Positions 16,245 through 25,699 of a DNA stretch of 56,937 nt are shown piece after piece. Every line of letters begins with the position of its first letter. Within the stretch, counting starts at the first letter, position 1. Origin of the DNA: Candidatus Cryptobacteroides merdigallinarum (lineage in GTDB: Bacteria; Bacteroidota; Bacteroidia; Bacteroidales; UBA932). The notes beneath the pieces are model-generated. The model was not told the DNA's origin, ran no database searches, and was given only the letters and a program-made list of their open reading frames with translations. Made by a program: the position numbers and the translations under genes. The DNA lies in contig JADIMQ010000128.1 of assembly GCA_017694655.1 (NCBI GenBank), positions 1 through 56,937 on the forward strand, in the 5' to 3' direction.

Positions 16245-17774
16245 CTATTCTGCAGCTTCGTAGCCGAGGTAGAACTCTTCGATCTGGGCTGTTGCACCTG
16301 CTTGGCCGTCAGGTCCGAAGCATTCGGTTCCCTTGAATGTAAATTTCAGGTATCTGTAGTTGGATTCAGGTATCGTAATATTTCCGCTGTTCCTGTTTTC
16401 AATGACAGCCTGGACATCTTTGAAATTGAGTTCTGTCACGATTGATGTAAAGGAATTACCGTCGTTGCTGCCTTCTATCTTGTTGAATTTATAAAATCTT
16501 GTACGGACATCATCCTTGTGTGTACTGATATTGCTGATACGGAAATAGTTTACTAGTTGTGGCCGTCCCATATCTATGGTGAAATATGCCTCGTGGTCGG
16601 CAGCCGTACCCCTGTTTTTCACACAGAACGCGGTTCCGTTTGTCAAAGCAGCATCATCGGTGCCGCCTCGAGTGGCTACAGTTCTGCCGTCAAGCATTGC
16701 AGTAAGACTGTTGTTCCTTCCGTTTACCAGCTTCTCGACATCTGGGGTCAGGAGTTCATCAGAGAACGTCATTGTCCAGTACCAGTTTTCTTCAGAAAGC
16801 GGTAGGCTAGCCTGCTCGTCATTCTCGTCCCCTTCGAAGCGAGGGTAGTCGCCTACATACTGGTTGACGGTCACGGAGATGGTGGCATTGACCTCGGAAT
16901 TGCTCTCGGCAGCCACTGTGATGGTGGCTGTACCTGCTGCTACGATGGTAAGCTTCCCGTCTTCGGAAACAGTTGCCACTTTCTCGTCTGAAGAGGAGTA
17001 GGTGAGCCCGTCGGTGTGCTCTGCAGGAGTCGTGGTGATGAACTGTGCAAGGTCAGTAGTCCCGCGTACTTCAGAGGTGTAGGTAAGGGCCTTTCCTTCC
17101 TCGGAAACAGTGATTCCGGTAATGTTCCCTGCAGGTTCGGCAGCAGTGACGGTAAGTTTGAAGGAAGCCGAGACTTTGGCGTCGCTCGCGGAGGTCACTG
17201 TGATAGTTGCCTCCCCGGCAGCTACAGCTGTGATTACACCGGCATCAGAGACTGTGGCATATTCTTCAGCTGAAGAAGAGTATTTCACGCTCTTGTCCGT
17301 GGCATTTTCCGGAAGTACGGTGATGAGGTTGGAGATGTCGAGGGTCTTGCCAGTCTCGAGCGTTGCACCTTCTGCGATGCTCTCGTCAAGGGTGATGCTT
17401 TCGACAGGCACTGTCCCGGCAGGTTTAGGCTTCACTGTTACAGTGAAAGTAGCGGTCTTGTCGCCGGCAGTGACTGTAATGTCTGCTGTACCCTCCGCAA
17501 CTGCGGTGATTACACCTTCTTCAGACACGGCAGCCTTTTCAGTGTCCGAGGAAGAATAGGTGACGGTCTTGTCGGTAGCGTTTTCCGGCAGGACTGTGAC
17601 AAAGTCGGCGATCTCGTAAGTCTCGCCTTCCGTGAGGGTGATGCCCTCTGAAATGGCTTCATCGAGAGATATGGACTCGACCGCAACGGTCTGGTCCTCT
17701 GTCTCTGCCTGTTCGCAGGCTGCGGCCATGAGGCCGGCAGCTGCAAACAGCAATAAAAGTTTCGTAGTTTTCAT
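16245..17774 (-). CDS. PUL surface lipoprotein, three Big_2 domains plus F5/8C-like domain
   Basis: 509-residue lipoprotein, lipobox 'MAAAC' (Cys20). Three Big_2 Ig-like repeats (about 30-110, 120-205, 210-300), each with a 'VTYSSSD...VATVSEDG.ITAVAAGTATITV' pattern, hold out a ~190-residue C-terminal domain ('WYWTMTFSDELL', 'FTIDMGRPQLVNYFRISN', 'YRYLKFTFKG') that looks like an F5/8-type C (discoidin-like) sugar-binding domain. This is the usual position of a surface glycan-binding protein (SusE/F-like role). It is paralogous to the neighbouring gene, with one more Ig repeat. Last gene of the PUL operon. Confidence 0.82.
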   Translation of the reverse strand: MKTTKLLLLFAAAGLMAAACEQAETEDQTVAVESISLDEAISEGITLTEGETYEIADFVTVLPENATDKTVTYSSSDTEKAAVSEEGVITAVAEGTADITVTAGDKTATFTVTVKPKPAGTVPVESITLDESIAEGATLETGKTLDISNLITVLPENATDKSVKYSSSAEEYATVSDAGVITAVAAGEATITVTSASDAKVSASFKLTVTAAEPAGNITGITVSEEGKALTYTSEVRGTTDLAQFITTTPAEHTDGLTYSSSDEKVATVSEDGKLTIVAAGTATITVAAESNSEVNATISVTVNQYVGDYPRFEGDENDEQASLPLSEENWYWTMTFSDELLTPDVEKLVNGRNNSLTAMLDGRTVATRGGTDDAALTNGTAFCVKNRGTAADHEAYFTIDMGRPQLVNYFRISNISTHKDDVRTRFYKFNKIEGSNDGNSFTSIVTELNFKDVQAVIENRNSGNITIPESNYRYLKFTFKGTECFGPDGQAGATAQIEEFYLGYEAAE

Positions 17775-17797
17775 TACTTGTAAGTTTTTTTGTTATT

Positions 17798-19057
17798 CTA
17801 TTCTCCGTAATTCTTTTCCTGATATCCCATATAGAACTCTTCGATCTGGGCCGACCCGCCATATTTGCCTGCCGGTCCATAGCATTCGAGACCTTTCATT
17901 GAAAATTTCAAATATCTGTAATTACTTTCGGTAATTGCAATATTGCCGGTAGTCCTGTTGGCTGCATCTTCTTGTACTGTTGTGAAATCAACATCGTTCG
18001 CGATGGTGGTGAAAGAATTGCCGTCATTACTTCCGGAAATTTCAGTAAACTTCTTGAACCTGACGAGCACATCATCGGTAACAGTGCTTATGTTGCTGAT
18101 ACGGAAGTAGTTTACTTTCTGTTGTTTTCCCATATCTATTATGAAGTAAGCAATGTGGTCTTCTGCTGTACCCCTGGCTTTTGCACAGAAAGCGGAACCA
18201 TTTGTAATGTTTTCATCATCTTTTTGCCCAGGATTCCTGTTTACGATAGGACGACCGTCAAGCATTGCGTATAAACTGTTGTTTCTTCCACCTACGGACA
18301 TCAGATCATCCGAGAAAGTCATTGTCCAATACCATGTCTCGTCTGTATAAGGGACAGCCGCCTTCTCTCCTCCAGCATCGCCTTCGAAACGCTCGTATTC
18401 GTCGATATCCCATGTGAAGATACCTACTTCCATTTCATCGGTGAGCTGGGGGTTAGCTTCAGCAGTTGCGGTGATGGTCGTCTTGCCGATTTTGTGGATA
18501 GTCAGCTGACCGGTATTTGCGTTTACAGAAGCTACTTCCGTATTAGACGATATGAAATTAACGCCTTCAGTGTGTTCTACTGGAACTACAGTGAGATATG
18601 TCATAAGGTCGATAGTCTGACCGTCTTCTTCAAATTCGAATTCGGCAGTCTCGCTGCGGAACTGCAGTGAAGTGATAGCTACAGGCGGCACGTCATCGAC
18701 ATTTACGTCGAAACTTGCATAAAGACCTTTGGAGCCTACATAAACATCTATCGTACAGTCACCTTTACCGACAGCGGTAAGCACTCCCTGAGCTGTCACC
18801 GTAGCGACGGTTTCATCGGAGGAAAGATAGGTCTGGGCCCTGTCGGTAGCGTTTTCAGGAAAAACCGTCACCAAGTCCTCGAGCTCTACGGTCTGGCCGA
18901 TGTATATCTGAAGCCCGTTTGCGAGCCCGTCGGCAAGAACTATGCTTTCAGCATCTACGTCCATCGTCCCGGCTTCCGGGATGTTGGATTCGCAGGCGGC
19001 AGCCGTCAGGACGACGGCCATGCCTGCTATAAAATATTTGATATTCATTTTCTTCAT
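17798..19057 (-). CDS. PUL surface lipoprotein, two Ig-like domains plus F5/8C-like domain
   Basis: 419-residue lipoprotein with lipobox 'TAAAC' near residue 22. Two Big_2-like domains (about 30-125 and 130-220) precede the same C-terminal domain as in the next gene ('WYWTMTFSDDLM', 'GRNNSLYAMLDGR', 'KVNYFRISNIST', 'AQIEEFYMGY'). It sits 28 bases after SusD, the classic place of SusE-type surface glycan-binding proteins. The two paralogues probably arose by tandem duplication and then diverged in repeat number. Confidence 0.82.
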   Translation of the reverse strand: MKKMNIKYFIAGMAVVLTAAACESNIPEAGTMDVDAESIVLADGLANGLQIYIGQTVELEDLVTVFPENATDRAQTYLSSDETVATVTAQGVLTAVGKGDCTIDVYVGSKGLYASFDVNVDDVPPVAITSLQFRSETAEFEFEEDGQTIDLMTYLTVVPVEHTEGVNFISSNTEVASVNANTGQLTIHKIGKTTITATAEANPQLTDEMEVGIFTWDIDEYERFEGDAGGEKAAVPYTDETWYWTMTFSDDLMSVGGRNNSLYAMLDGRPIVNRNPGQKDDENITNGSAFCAKARGTAEDHIAYFIIDMGKQQKVNYFRISNISTVTDDVLVRFKKFTEISGSNDGNSFTTIANDVDFTTVQEDAANRTTGNIAITESNYRYLKFSMKGLECYGPAGKYGGSAQIEEFYMGYQEKNYGE

Positions 19058-19085
19058 AATAAATCTGATTCAACAGTTCTGTCTG

Positions 19086-21023
19086 TTACCAGCCCGGATT
19101 CTGTACGAGGACGTCGCTACGCTTGATCTCGTCGAGTGGAATAGGGTAGAGGTAGCATTTGTCTCCGAACCATCTTGTGGTGTAGTACGTGCGGGTGAAG
19201 AATCCGCCGCTTCCGATAGCCTCAGGACCGGCAGGATTCATACCGGTGAATTCTCCTCCCTGACGTCCTGACTCGTCTTCAGCGATGAGCCAGCGGCGCA
19301 CATCGAAGTAACGCTGTCCCTCGGTCGCAAGCTCGATACGGCTTTCTCTCTGGATGACTGCGCGGAGCTCCTCCTGGTTTCCGAGAATATCCGGATTCAG
19401 CTCTTCGATATCAGGAATGCCGGCACGATTACGTACTTTGTTCAGATATACGAGGATGTCCGGATTGTCAGGATTTTGCTCGTTCAGCATTTCAGCATAG
19501 AGGAGGTAGAACTCCGCAAGTCTGAAGATGATGGACGGTCTGTAGTCGGTAAGCACCTCGCTCGAACCTCCTTCTCCGTAAAGTTCTCTCGAATAGCGCT
19601 TGAAAAGCAGGTATCCGGTGTAAGGACGTCCGTCGACAACGGTCATGTCCGATAGACCGCCATAGTAGAACTGGATTTCATCATGGTTGACCTGCCAAAC
19701 CTTTCCGGAGAATGTCACGGTGTTGTAGAAACGAGGCTCGCGGTTTACGTACATGTTGAATACCTCGATGTCTTTTATGGCACCGGTTTGATCGCTCGTC
19801 TGGTTTATATCTCCTACACCAGGGAATGCAGCCCATCTGTCAGGATCTTCTGCATACATCTTCGTGAAACCTGTTTCGTTGTAAGTCGGAGATCCGCTGA
19901 GTCCTAGTTCTCTTCCCTCCTCATCAGAGATAGGCAGGCCGTCTGCACAGTAGAAGTCATCCACGAGTTCCTGCAGTACTTCCATACCGCCGAGGCCGTT
20001 AATCTGACGAGGGGTGCAGTGCTGGTCGAAGTTTTCCGAATTCAGTCCGCCCCACATCTGTGCGGAATTGGCCCAGATTATCTCGGAGTTGTCACCCATG
20101 AAGACATTGTAAAGGTCTGCATCAGGATTTCCTTTATCTACGAGGCTGTAGTTGCCGGCCTCTGCATAGTCGATGAATTCCTTGATTTTGCTGACTGCGG
20201 TATTTATCTTATTTTCTTTAGTGGCAGGGTCAGGGAAAAGAGCCTTTCCGTCCTTGTTGACTACACTTGCTCCTGAAGGCCAGCTGCCGTTATAGAGAGG
20301 GCTTGCCGCGTATGCCCAGAGTTTCGCCCTAAGGGCGAGGGCGGTGCCTTTGGTAGGAACGGCGTTGTAGTTTTCGTTGCCGGTATACGGTTTCTGTTCC
20401 ATGCCTTCCATACACTCGGTCAGTTCCTTGTCTATCCAGTTTACGACTTCGTCCACCGAATTACGCGGCTGGTCAAGGTCATCCTCGAGGGTGAAAGAAT
20501 GCTCTATGATAGGAATAGGCCCGTACTGTTCGAAGAGCCAGAAGTGGTATGCGGCACGCATGAAGCGGGTATTTGCCTTGTATCTGTTTACTTCCTCTTC
20601 AGAGAGCCTGTCCGCTCCCGTACCGGTATCTTCTGTGATGGCATGAGCCTGCTCGAGGAAGATATTGCACTGACGGATGGATTCATACAGGTCGTACCAG
20701 CGGTGGGAAGTGGTGCTGGCTGAGTTCCATTCGTTGTATTTGCCCGAAGTTGCGCCCTGACGGCACCATACTTCGTCGGCATAGAACGACCAGCAGTTTC
20801 CCATGGCAGCCGTGCTCCACATACGCGAAGACTGTGGAAGATTATCATAAATCTGTCCGTACCATCTCTTGGTATAGTCGACATTGTTGAAGACCTCGTC
20901 GAAACTCGTAAGACCTCCGGCAAGTTCGTCGGAGACATCGAGATAGTCGCATGAGACTACTGTGCCTGCGGCCATTGCCGCTGCCAATATTGTCTTTATT
21001 ATGTTGTTTTTCATTTTTTCCAT
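19086..21023 (-). CDS. SusD/RagB-like nutrient-binding lipoprotein
   Basis: 645-residue outer-membrane lipoprotein that caps the SusC channel and binds the imported oligosaccharide. Lipobox 'TVVSCDYLDV' (Cys25), the characteristic SusD start. The helical TPR-like core and family motifs ('RFMRAAYHFWLFEQYGP', 'ALRAKLWAYAASPLYNG', 'RLAEFYLLYAEMLNEQ', 'RESRIELATEGQRYFDVRRW') are all present. Starts four bases after the SusC stop. Confidence 0.95.
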   Translation of the reverse strand: MEKMKNNIIKTILAAAMAAGTVVSCDYLDVSDELAGGLTSFDEVFNNVDYTKRWYGQIYDNLPQSSRMWSTAAMGNCWSFYADEVWCRQGATSGKYNEWNSASTTSHRWYDLYESIRQCNIFLEQAHAITEDTGTGADRLSEEEVNRYKANTRFMRAAYHFWLFEQYGPIPIIEHSFTLEDDLDQPRNSVDEVVNWIDKELTECMEGMEQKPYTGNENYNAVPTKGTALALRAKLWAYAASPLYNGSWPSGASVVNKDGKALFPDPATKENKINTAVSKIKEFIDYAEAGNYSLVDKGNPDADLYNVFMGDNSEIIWANSAQMWGGLNSENFDQHCTPRQINGLGGMEVLQELVDDFYCADGLPISDEEGRELGLSGSPTYNETGFTKMYAEDPDRWAAFPGVGDINQTSDQTGAIKDIEVFNMYVNREPRFYNTVTFSGKVWQVNHDEIQFYYGGLSDMTVVDGRPYTGYLLFKRYSRELYGEGGSSEVLTDYRPSIIFRLAEFYLLYAEMLNEQNPDNPDILVYLNKVRNRAGIPDIEELNPDILGNQEELRAVIQRESRIELATEGQRYFDVRRWLIAEDESGRQGGEFTGMNPAGPEAIGSGGFFTRTYYTTRWFGDKCYLYPIPLDEIKRSDVLVQNPGW

Positions 21024-21026
21024 GGT

Positions 21027-24000
21027 TTAGAAGTCAATTTGAACTCCGAAGGTAAATGTACGCGAACGCGGATAACTCATACCTCCGTTTCTGTTACCCA
21101 TTTCAGGGTCCCAGTATTTGATATGATCCCAGACGCAGAGGTTTTCTCCGAGTACGTAGAAGCGTACTCCGTCAAGCCGTATCGCATCGAGAGCCTTCTT
21201 AGGCAGTTCATATCCTATCTCGACATTTTTCAGACGGAGGAAGCTGCCATCGCGCAGCCACCATGTGTTAGGCTCTTTGTTCACGTTGTAGTTGTAGTGA
21301 GAGTGGATTCTCGGCATGGTGACATCCTGGGAAGGATTCTCGGCTGTCCATCTGTCGAGGAACTGGGTGCGGTAGTTTCCTTTGTCGATACCCCAGTTGA
21401 ACGGCCAGAAGTGGTTGTTTCCGCTGGCGAGAAGGACAGAGGTGTTGGCTACTCCGGTGAAGAATACGCTGGCATAGATGCCTTTCCATTCCACGTTGAA
21501 ACCGAAACCGTAGTTGATTTCAGGAGTGTAAGGGTGACCTACTCCGCGGACCTTGTCGTTCGAGTCGATGATGCCGTCGTTGTTCATGTCCCTGTACTTG
21601 ATATCTCCAGGTCCGAGGGTACCGGCGAGAGCTACGTCAGGAAGTCCCGGTTTGAGTTCGTAAGAGTACGTGCCGTTGTTATTCTCGGTCACGATGAAGT
21701 CTTCCACTGTATAGAGTCTTTCGGCGATGTAGACTGTCTGCTCGTTTACCCTCGTGCCGGTGATTCTCTGGTAGTCGTACAGAGGGGTGAGCTCGTCGTA
21801 CTCGAGAATCTTGTTGCGTGCGAAGGTGAATGTTCCGCGGGCGCTTACTGTCCAGTCTCCGAATTTCTTGTAGAGCTCGAGGCTGGCATCCAAACCCTGG
21901 TTTCTCACGATACCGTAGTTCTGCCACGGTTTCTCGTGGAATCCGGCTACTCCCGGGATGGTGTTCCTCTGGAGGAGGATGCCGGTACGTGTGTTGTTGA
22001 AGTAGTCGATGGTCAGCTGGATGTTCCTGGTGAAGAAGCCAAGGTCGATACCTATGTTGCGTTTGGTCTCGATTTCCCATCCGAGGGTCATGTTCTCGAA
22101 GAGTTCGTCGTAGATACCTTCTCCAATATTGCTGGAGCTGGTACCTCCATTTGAGCCGTAGCCCTGGTAGAAGTTGAATCCGTCACCTTCGAAGAACTGC
22201 GCCCTGTAGAGGAAGCGGTCGCCTCCAGTGTCGTCGTTACCTGTACGTCCGTACGAGAGTCTTATCTTGGCGTTGCTCAGGACTTTTTTCAGGTCTGCCG
22301 GATAGAAGCTTTCGTTCGAAATCAGGTAGCTGACGCCGACAGCAGGGAAGAAGCCGAAACGGCGGCCTTTTGCGAAGGTCTCGGAGCCTGTATAACCGAA
22401 GTTGGCTTCGATAAAGTAGCGGTTGTCGTATCCGTAGGTGGCACGGCCTACCAGACCTTGTTTCCTGTACGGAAGTACCGGGTTGTTGAGCTGTCTTTCC
22501 TTCATGTTGTAAAGGAGCATGGCTCCGACGGCGTGCTTGTTGGCGAATACGCGGGAGTAGTTTATCGAGCCTTCGATGTAGATTTTCCTTGTGTAAGTAT
22601 TCGATTTGAATTCAGGGTCTTCGAGATTAGGCGAACCTGAAGAAATGGTAGTGTACTGGAGGTTGCCGTATTCGTCCCTGCCTGTAGCATGGTAGAGGGA
22701 AGGCCAGTAGTCGCGAAGAGTCTCTGCATCGGCATTGTAGTCGAAGCTGACGATACCCTTGGCGCTGAGACCAGGGGTGATGAAGTTCAGATCCTGGTCG
22801 ATGGTCACCTTGGACTGTATCTGGGTCGAGTAGAATTTGCGGTAACCCTGGTTGTAAAGCATGTTGTAAGGGTTACGGTTGTTGGAGTCGCCCTCTGTAG
22901 GGTAGGTGGCGAAAGTACCGTCACTGTATATGGCAGGGAAGAGGTACGGAGGAGTGTGCAGCATGAATCCGAAGATATCGTCCGCGCTTCTGTTGGAAGT
23001 GCGTCTGTTCACATACTGTCCTGCCAGGTCGATGGAGAGGTTAGTGGTCTTGCTGACTTTCAGGTCTATGTTGCTTCGGAGGCTGTAGCGCTCGTAGCTG
23101 AAGTTGCTGTTGTACCTTGTGTCCGGGTTCTTCTTCCAGATACCGTCGGTCTGGTAATATCCTCCGGATACGAAATATTTGGCGTTTTCAGCACCTCCCC
23201 TGAAGTTCATGGTATAACGCTGGCTGTGGACGGCTTTGTTTATGAGTTCGTCCATCCAGTCCACGTTAGGATAAAGGTCAGGATCGGCTCCGGTGCGGTA
23301 AAGTTCTATCTCTGCATCGCTGAACTGAGGCGCGAAGCCGTCGTTCATGAGGGCCTCGTTGGCAAGCTCCATGTATGTCCAGGAATCGACGAATTCAGGA
23401 AGTCTGTACGGTGAAGCAACGGATTGTTCCACGCGGAGAGAAATCTCCGGCTTGGATATCAGGCCTCGTTTGGTGGTTACGAGGATAACGCCGTTAGCAC
23501 CTTCCGCTCCGTACACTGCAGTAGCGGCAGCGTCTTTCAAAAGGCTGAAAGAGTCGATTTCATCCGGCTCGATATCAGCGATGTCGCGTGGAATACCGTC
23601 CACGAGTACGAGAGGAGTGCTGCCTCCCTTGAAGGTGGATACACCGCGGATCCAGAACTCTGCGTCATCCCTGCCCGGTTCGGCGGAACGCTGTACGGAG
23701 ATAAGTCCCGGGATCTGACCCTGAAGGGCGGATGTGATGTTGCTGCTGGTGACTTTTATGTCATCTGTAGTGATGGTGGAAAGCGCACTGACGACTGCCT
23801 CGCGTTTCTGTGCACCGTAAGCGATGACCACTGCTTCTTCCGCCATCAGGGCGTCAGGCTGGAGTTTTACATTGAGAGTGTTGCTCGTAGCCTTAGGCTT
23901 TACGGTCTGCTCAAGGAAGCCCACGAAGCTGAAAGTAAGCTCGTCATCGGGGTCGATGTCGATCACATAAATACCATCGAGGTTGGTCGTAGTTCCCACC

Positions 24001-24164
24001 TGTGTGTCTTTGATGTAGACATAGGCTCCTGTCAAAGGTTCGCCATTGTCGTCGGTGACGGTACCGGAAATTCTCCTTTTCCCGTCATCCTGGGCGTAGA
24101 CGCTGCTGATACCTGCCGATACGAGCAGCGCCATGGCCATGAGAAATTTGTACAAATGATTCAT
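21027..24164 (-). CDS. SusC/RagA TonB-dependent outer-membrane transporter
   Basis: 1045-residue TonB-dependent channel for oligosaccharide uptake. After the signal peptide comes a carboxypeptidase-regulatory-like domain ('ISGTVTDDNGEPLTGAYVYI', residues ~30-110), then the plug with the SusC signature 'PLVLVDGIPRDI...LLKDAAATAVYGAEGANGVI' (~185-225) and the 22-stranded barrel ending 'TFTFGVQIDF' with terminal Phe. Length and ending are normal. It follows the GH105 lipoprotein gene by 20 bases, so in this PUL the importer genes lie downstream of the enzymes. Confidence 0.96.
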   Translation of the reverse strand: MNHLYKFLMAMALLVSAGISSVYAQDDGKRRISGTVTDDNGEPLTGAYVYIKDTQVGTTTNLDGIYVIDIDPDDELTFSFVGFLEQTVKPKATSNTLNVKLQPDALMAEEAVVIAYGAQKREAVVSALSTITTDDIKVTSSNITSALQGQIPGLISVQRSAEPGRDDAEFWIRGVSTFKGGSTPLVLVDGIPRDIADIEPDEIDSFSLLKDAAATAVYGAEGANGVILVTTKRGLISKPEISLRVEQSVASPYRLPEFVDSWTYMELANEALMNDGFAPQFSDAEIELYRTGADPDLYPNVDWMDELINKAVHSQRYTMNFRGGAENAKYFVSGGYYQTDGIWKKNPDTRYNSNFSYERYSLRSNIDLKVSKTTNLSIDLAGQYVNRRTSNRSADDIFGFMLHTPPYLFPAIYSDGTFATYPTEGDSNNRNPYNMLYNQGYRKFYSTQIQSKVTIDQDLNFITPGLSAKGIVSFDYNADAETLRDYWPSLYHATGRDEYGNLQYTTISSGSPNLEDPEFKSNTYTRKIYIEGSINYSRVFANKHAVGAMLLYNMKERQLNNPVLPYRKQGLVGRATYGYDNRYFIEANFGYTGSETFAKGRRFGFFPAVGVSYLISNESFYPADLKKVLSNAKIRLSYGRTGNDDTGGDRFLYRAQFFEGDGFNFYQGYGSNGGTSSSNIGEGIYDELFENMTLGWEIETKRNIGIDLGFFTRNIQLTIDYFNNTRTGILLQRNTIPGVAGFHEKPWQNYGIVRNQGLDASLELYKKFGDWTVSARGTFTFARNKILEYDELTPLYDYQRITGTRVNEQTVYIAERLYTVEDFIVTENNNGTYSYELKPGLPDVALAGTLGPGDIKYRDMNNDGIIDSNDKVRGVGHPYTPEINYGFGFNVEWKGIYASVFFTGVANTSVLLASGNNHFWPFNWGIDKGNYRTQFLDRWTAENPSQDVTMPRIHSHYNYNVNKEPNTWWLRDGSFLRLKNVEIGYELPKKALDAIRLDGVRFYVLGENLCVWDHIKYWDPEMGNRNGGMSYPRSRTFTFGVQIDF

Positions 24165-24184
24165 TTGATGGTTGTTTAGAGTTA

Positions 24185-25693
24185 CTATTTGATGCCTGCA
24201 GCACCGTCATTGGCGGATACCGCATCATTTTCAAGTTGGGTCAGTGCATAGCAGCACCACATCATGGCTGCCTGTCCGTGCGTGTCGCCTGGATAGCGTT
24301 TTGCGTTGTAGTAGTGCTCGGCAGTCTTGCCTGCACCTGTACCTTCGCATACTTCGTTGACGTCGTAGTTCGCCAGAAGATAGAAGTCGGTCAGCTGCTC
24401 CCAGGCTTTACGGGCTGCAGCTCCGTATTTTTCCTGGTCCAGCCAGCCGTTCTTCACCCCTGTGATGAAGGCGAAGGCGAACATGGCGCTGCCGGAAGAT
24501 TCTTCCCAATAGTTGGACTTGTCCACGAGCTGGGCCCATCCTCCCGTAGGCAGCTGGTACCTGAGGAGTGCCTCCATCATAGTCTCGTATTCTTCTCTAA
24601 GCAGGTCGGCTTCCTCCTTGTATGCCGGGATGTCCTTTATGAGTTCGAGGACAAGCGGCATTCCGACTGCCATCCAGCCGTTTCCGCGGGCCCAGTAGAA
24701 CGGGGCGGAAGGGGCATGGTAGTACAGCCCGTCCCCGCCCGGGAGCTCTTCGATGTAGAGTTTCATCTCCCTGACGGCGCGGTCAAGGAAGCAGTTCTGG
24801 CTCTGGTCTATGTTGGAAGCGGAGGAGCCGCCGTACGGGAAGTCATCCCCGATATAGGAAGCATCGTTTTTGGTCGCCTGGTATGCCTGCATCTGGAGCG
24901 CTGTAATCATGAACATGTCGTCTATCCAGAGACGGGTCTGCCATGAATAGCCCTGGTCCATGTAGTTCTTCCAGCTGTTGTAGTCACTTGTGCTCATGGT
25001 GAACAGGTTGCCGGTGATATTGTAGTCCGGGCTGTTGAATCTGGCATCGAACTCACTTCTGGTGTAAGGATAGAACTGGTTCTCGGCATATTCGAGACCG
25101 AATTCGAGGTACTCCTCGCGGGTCTGTTTCCAGGCTACTCCGGAGTATTTCGGATCATCCATTATGGAGGCGATGTGCAGTGATATGGCACCGAAAAGGT
25201 AGTAGTCCACCCTGTTGCTCTCGTGTCTCCAGAGCAGGTCGGTAAAGACAGGCCGGACCTCACCTGCATCTGTCGTGTAGGTTGTCTTGCCGGTGATTAC
25301 GTCGTCGTACTTGTCCACCATTTCCTGCATCAGGGTGATGGCTTCCTGCTTGGCTTCATCGTCGCCGGTCAGGATGGCGTTGTCTATCGCAGCCTCGAGA
25401 AACCAGAAGGCCCCGAGATAGGCGCAGACGTCCGGGTAGGTTATGAGAGAGCTCGGCTTCTTCCCGGCATCAGTCCTTCCCCAGTTGGACTGGGGAGTCT
25501 CGATGAAATGTGCGACAAGGTTTCTTCCGCACTCCAACGGCTCGGCCTTGCCTGTAAAATTCAGGAGGTCCGAGCTTCCCGGTTTAGGTGTCCAGTTCCC
25601 GTTACCACCAGGATTCTCCTTCTCTCCGCATGCGGAAAGAAGGAGACTGCATGACAACAGGAGAGACAGTATTGCTGTGAATCTAATCATCAT
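24185..25693 (-). CDS. GH105/GH88-type unsaturated uronyl hydrolase, lipoprotein
   Basis: 502-residue lipoprotein (lipobox 'LLSAC') with an (alpha/alpha)6-barrel of the GH88/GH105 group, which removes 4,5-unsaturated uronic acid from lyase products. Conserved segments: 'TYPDVCAYLGAFWF', 'YSWQTRLWIDDMFMITALQ' with the likely catalytic Asp in IDDMFM, 'FYWARGNGWMAVGMPLVL', 'SSGSAMFAFAFITGVKNGWL' and 'YPGDTHGQAAMMWCC'. Paralogue of the adjacent upstream gene but membrane-anchored and ~110 residues longer, mostly from an N-terminal extension and an insertion near residues 180-240. No polysaccharide lyase is in the window, so the unsaturated substrate must be made elsewhere, or this subgroup acts on saturated ends. 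Confidence 0.85.
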   Translation of the reverse strand: MMIRFTAILSLLLSCSLLLSACGEKENPGGNGNWTPKPGSSDLLNFTGKAEPLECGRNLVAHFIETPQSNWGRTDAGKKPSSLITYPDVCAYLGAFWFLEAAIDNAILTGDDEAKQEAITLMQEMVDKYDDVITGKTTYTTDAGEVRPVFTDLLWRHESNRVDYYLFGAISLHIASIMDDPKYSGVAWKQTREEYLEFGLEYAENQFYPYTRSEFDARFNSPDYNITGNLFTMSTSDYNSWKNYMDQGYSWQTRLWIDDMFMITALQMQAYQATKNDASYIGDDFPYGGSSASNIDQSQNCFLDRAVREMKLYIEELPGGDGLYYHAPSAPFYWARGNGWMAVGMPLVLELIKDIPAYKEEADLLREEYETMMEALLRYQLPTGGWAQLVDKSNYWEESSGSAMFAFAFITGVKNGWLDQEKYGAAARKAWEQLTDFYLLANYDVNEVCEGTGAGKTAEHYYNAKRYPGDTHGQAAMMWCCYALTQLENDAVSANDGAAGIK

Positions 25694-25699
25694 CCTTTG

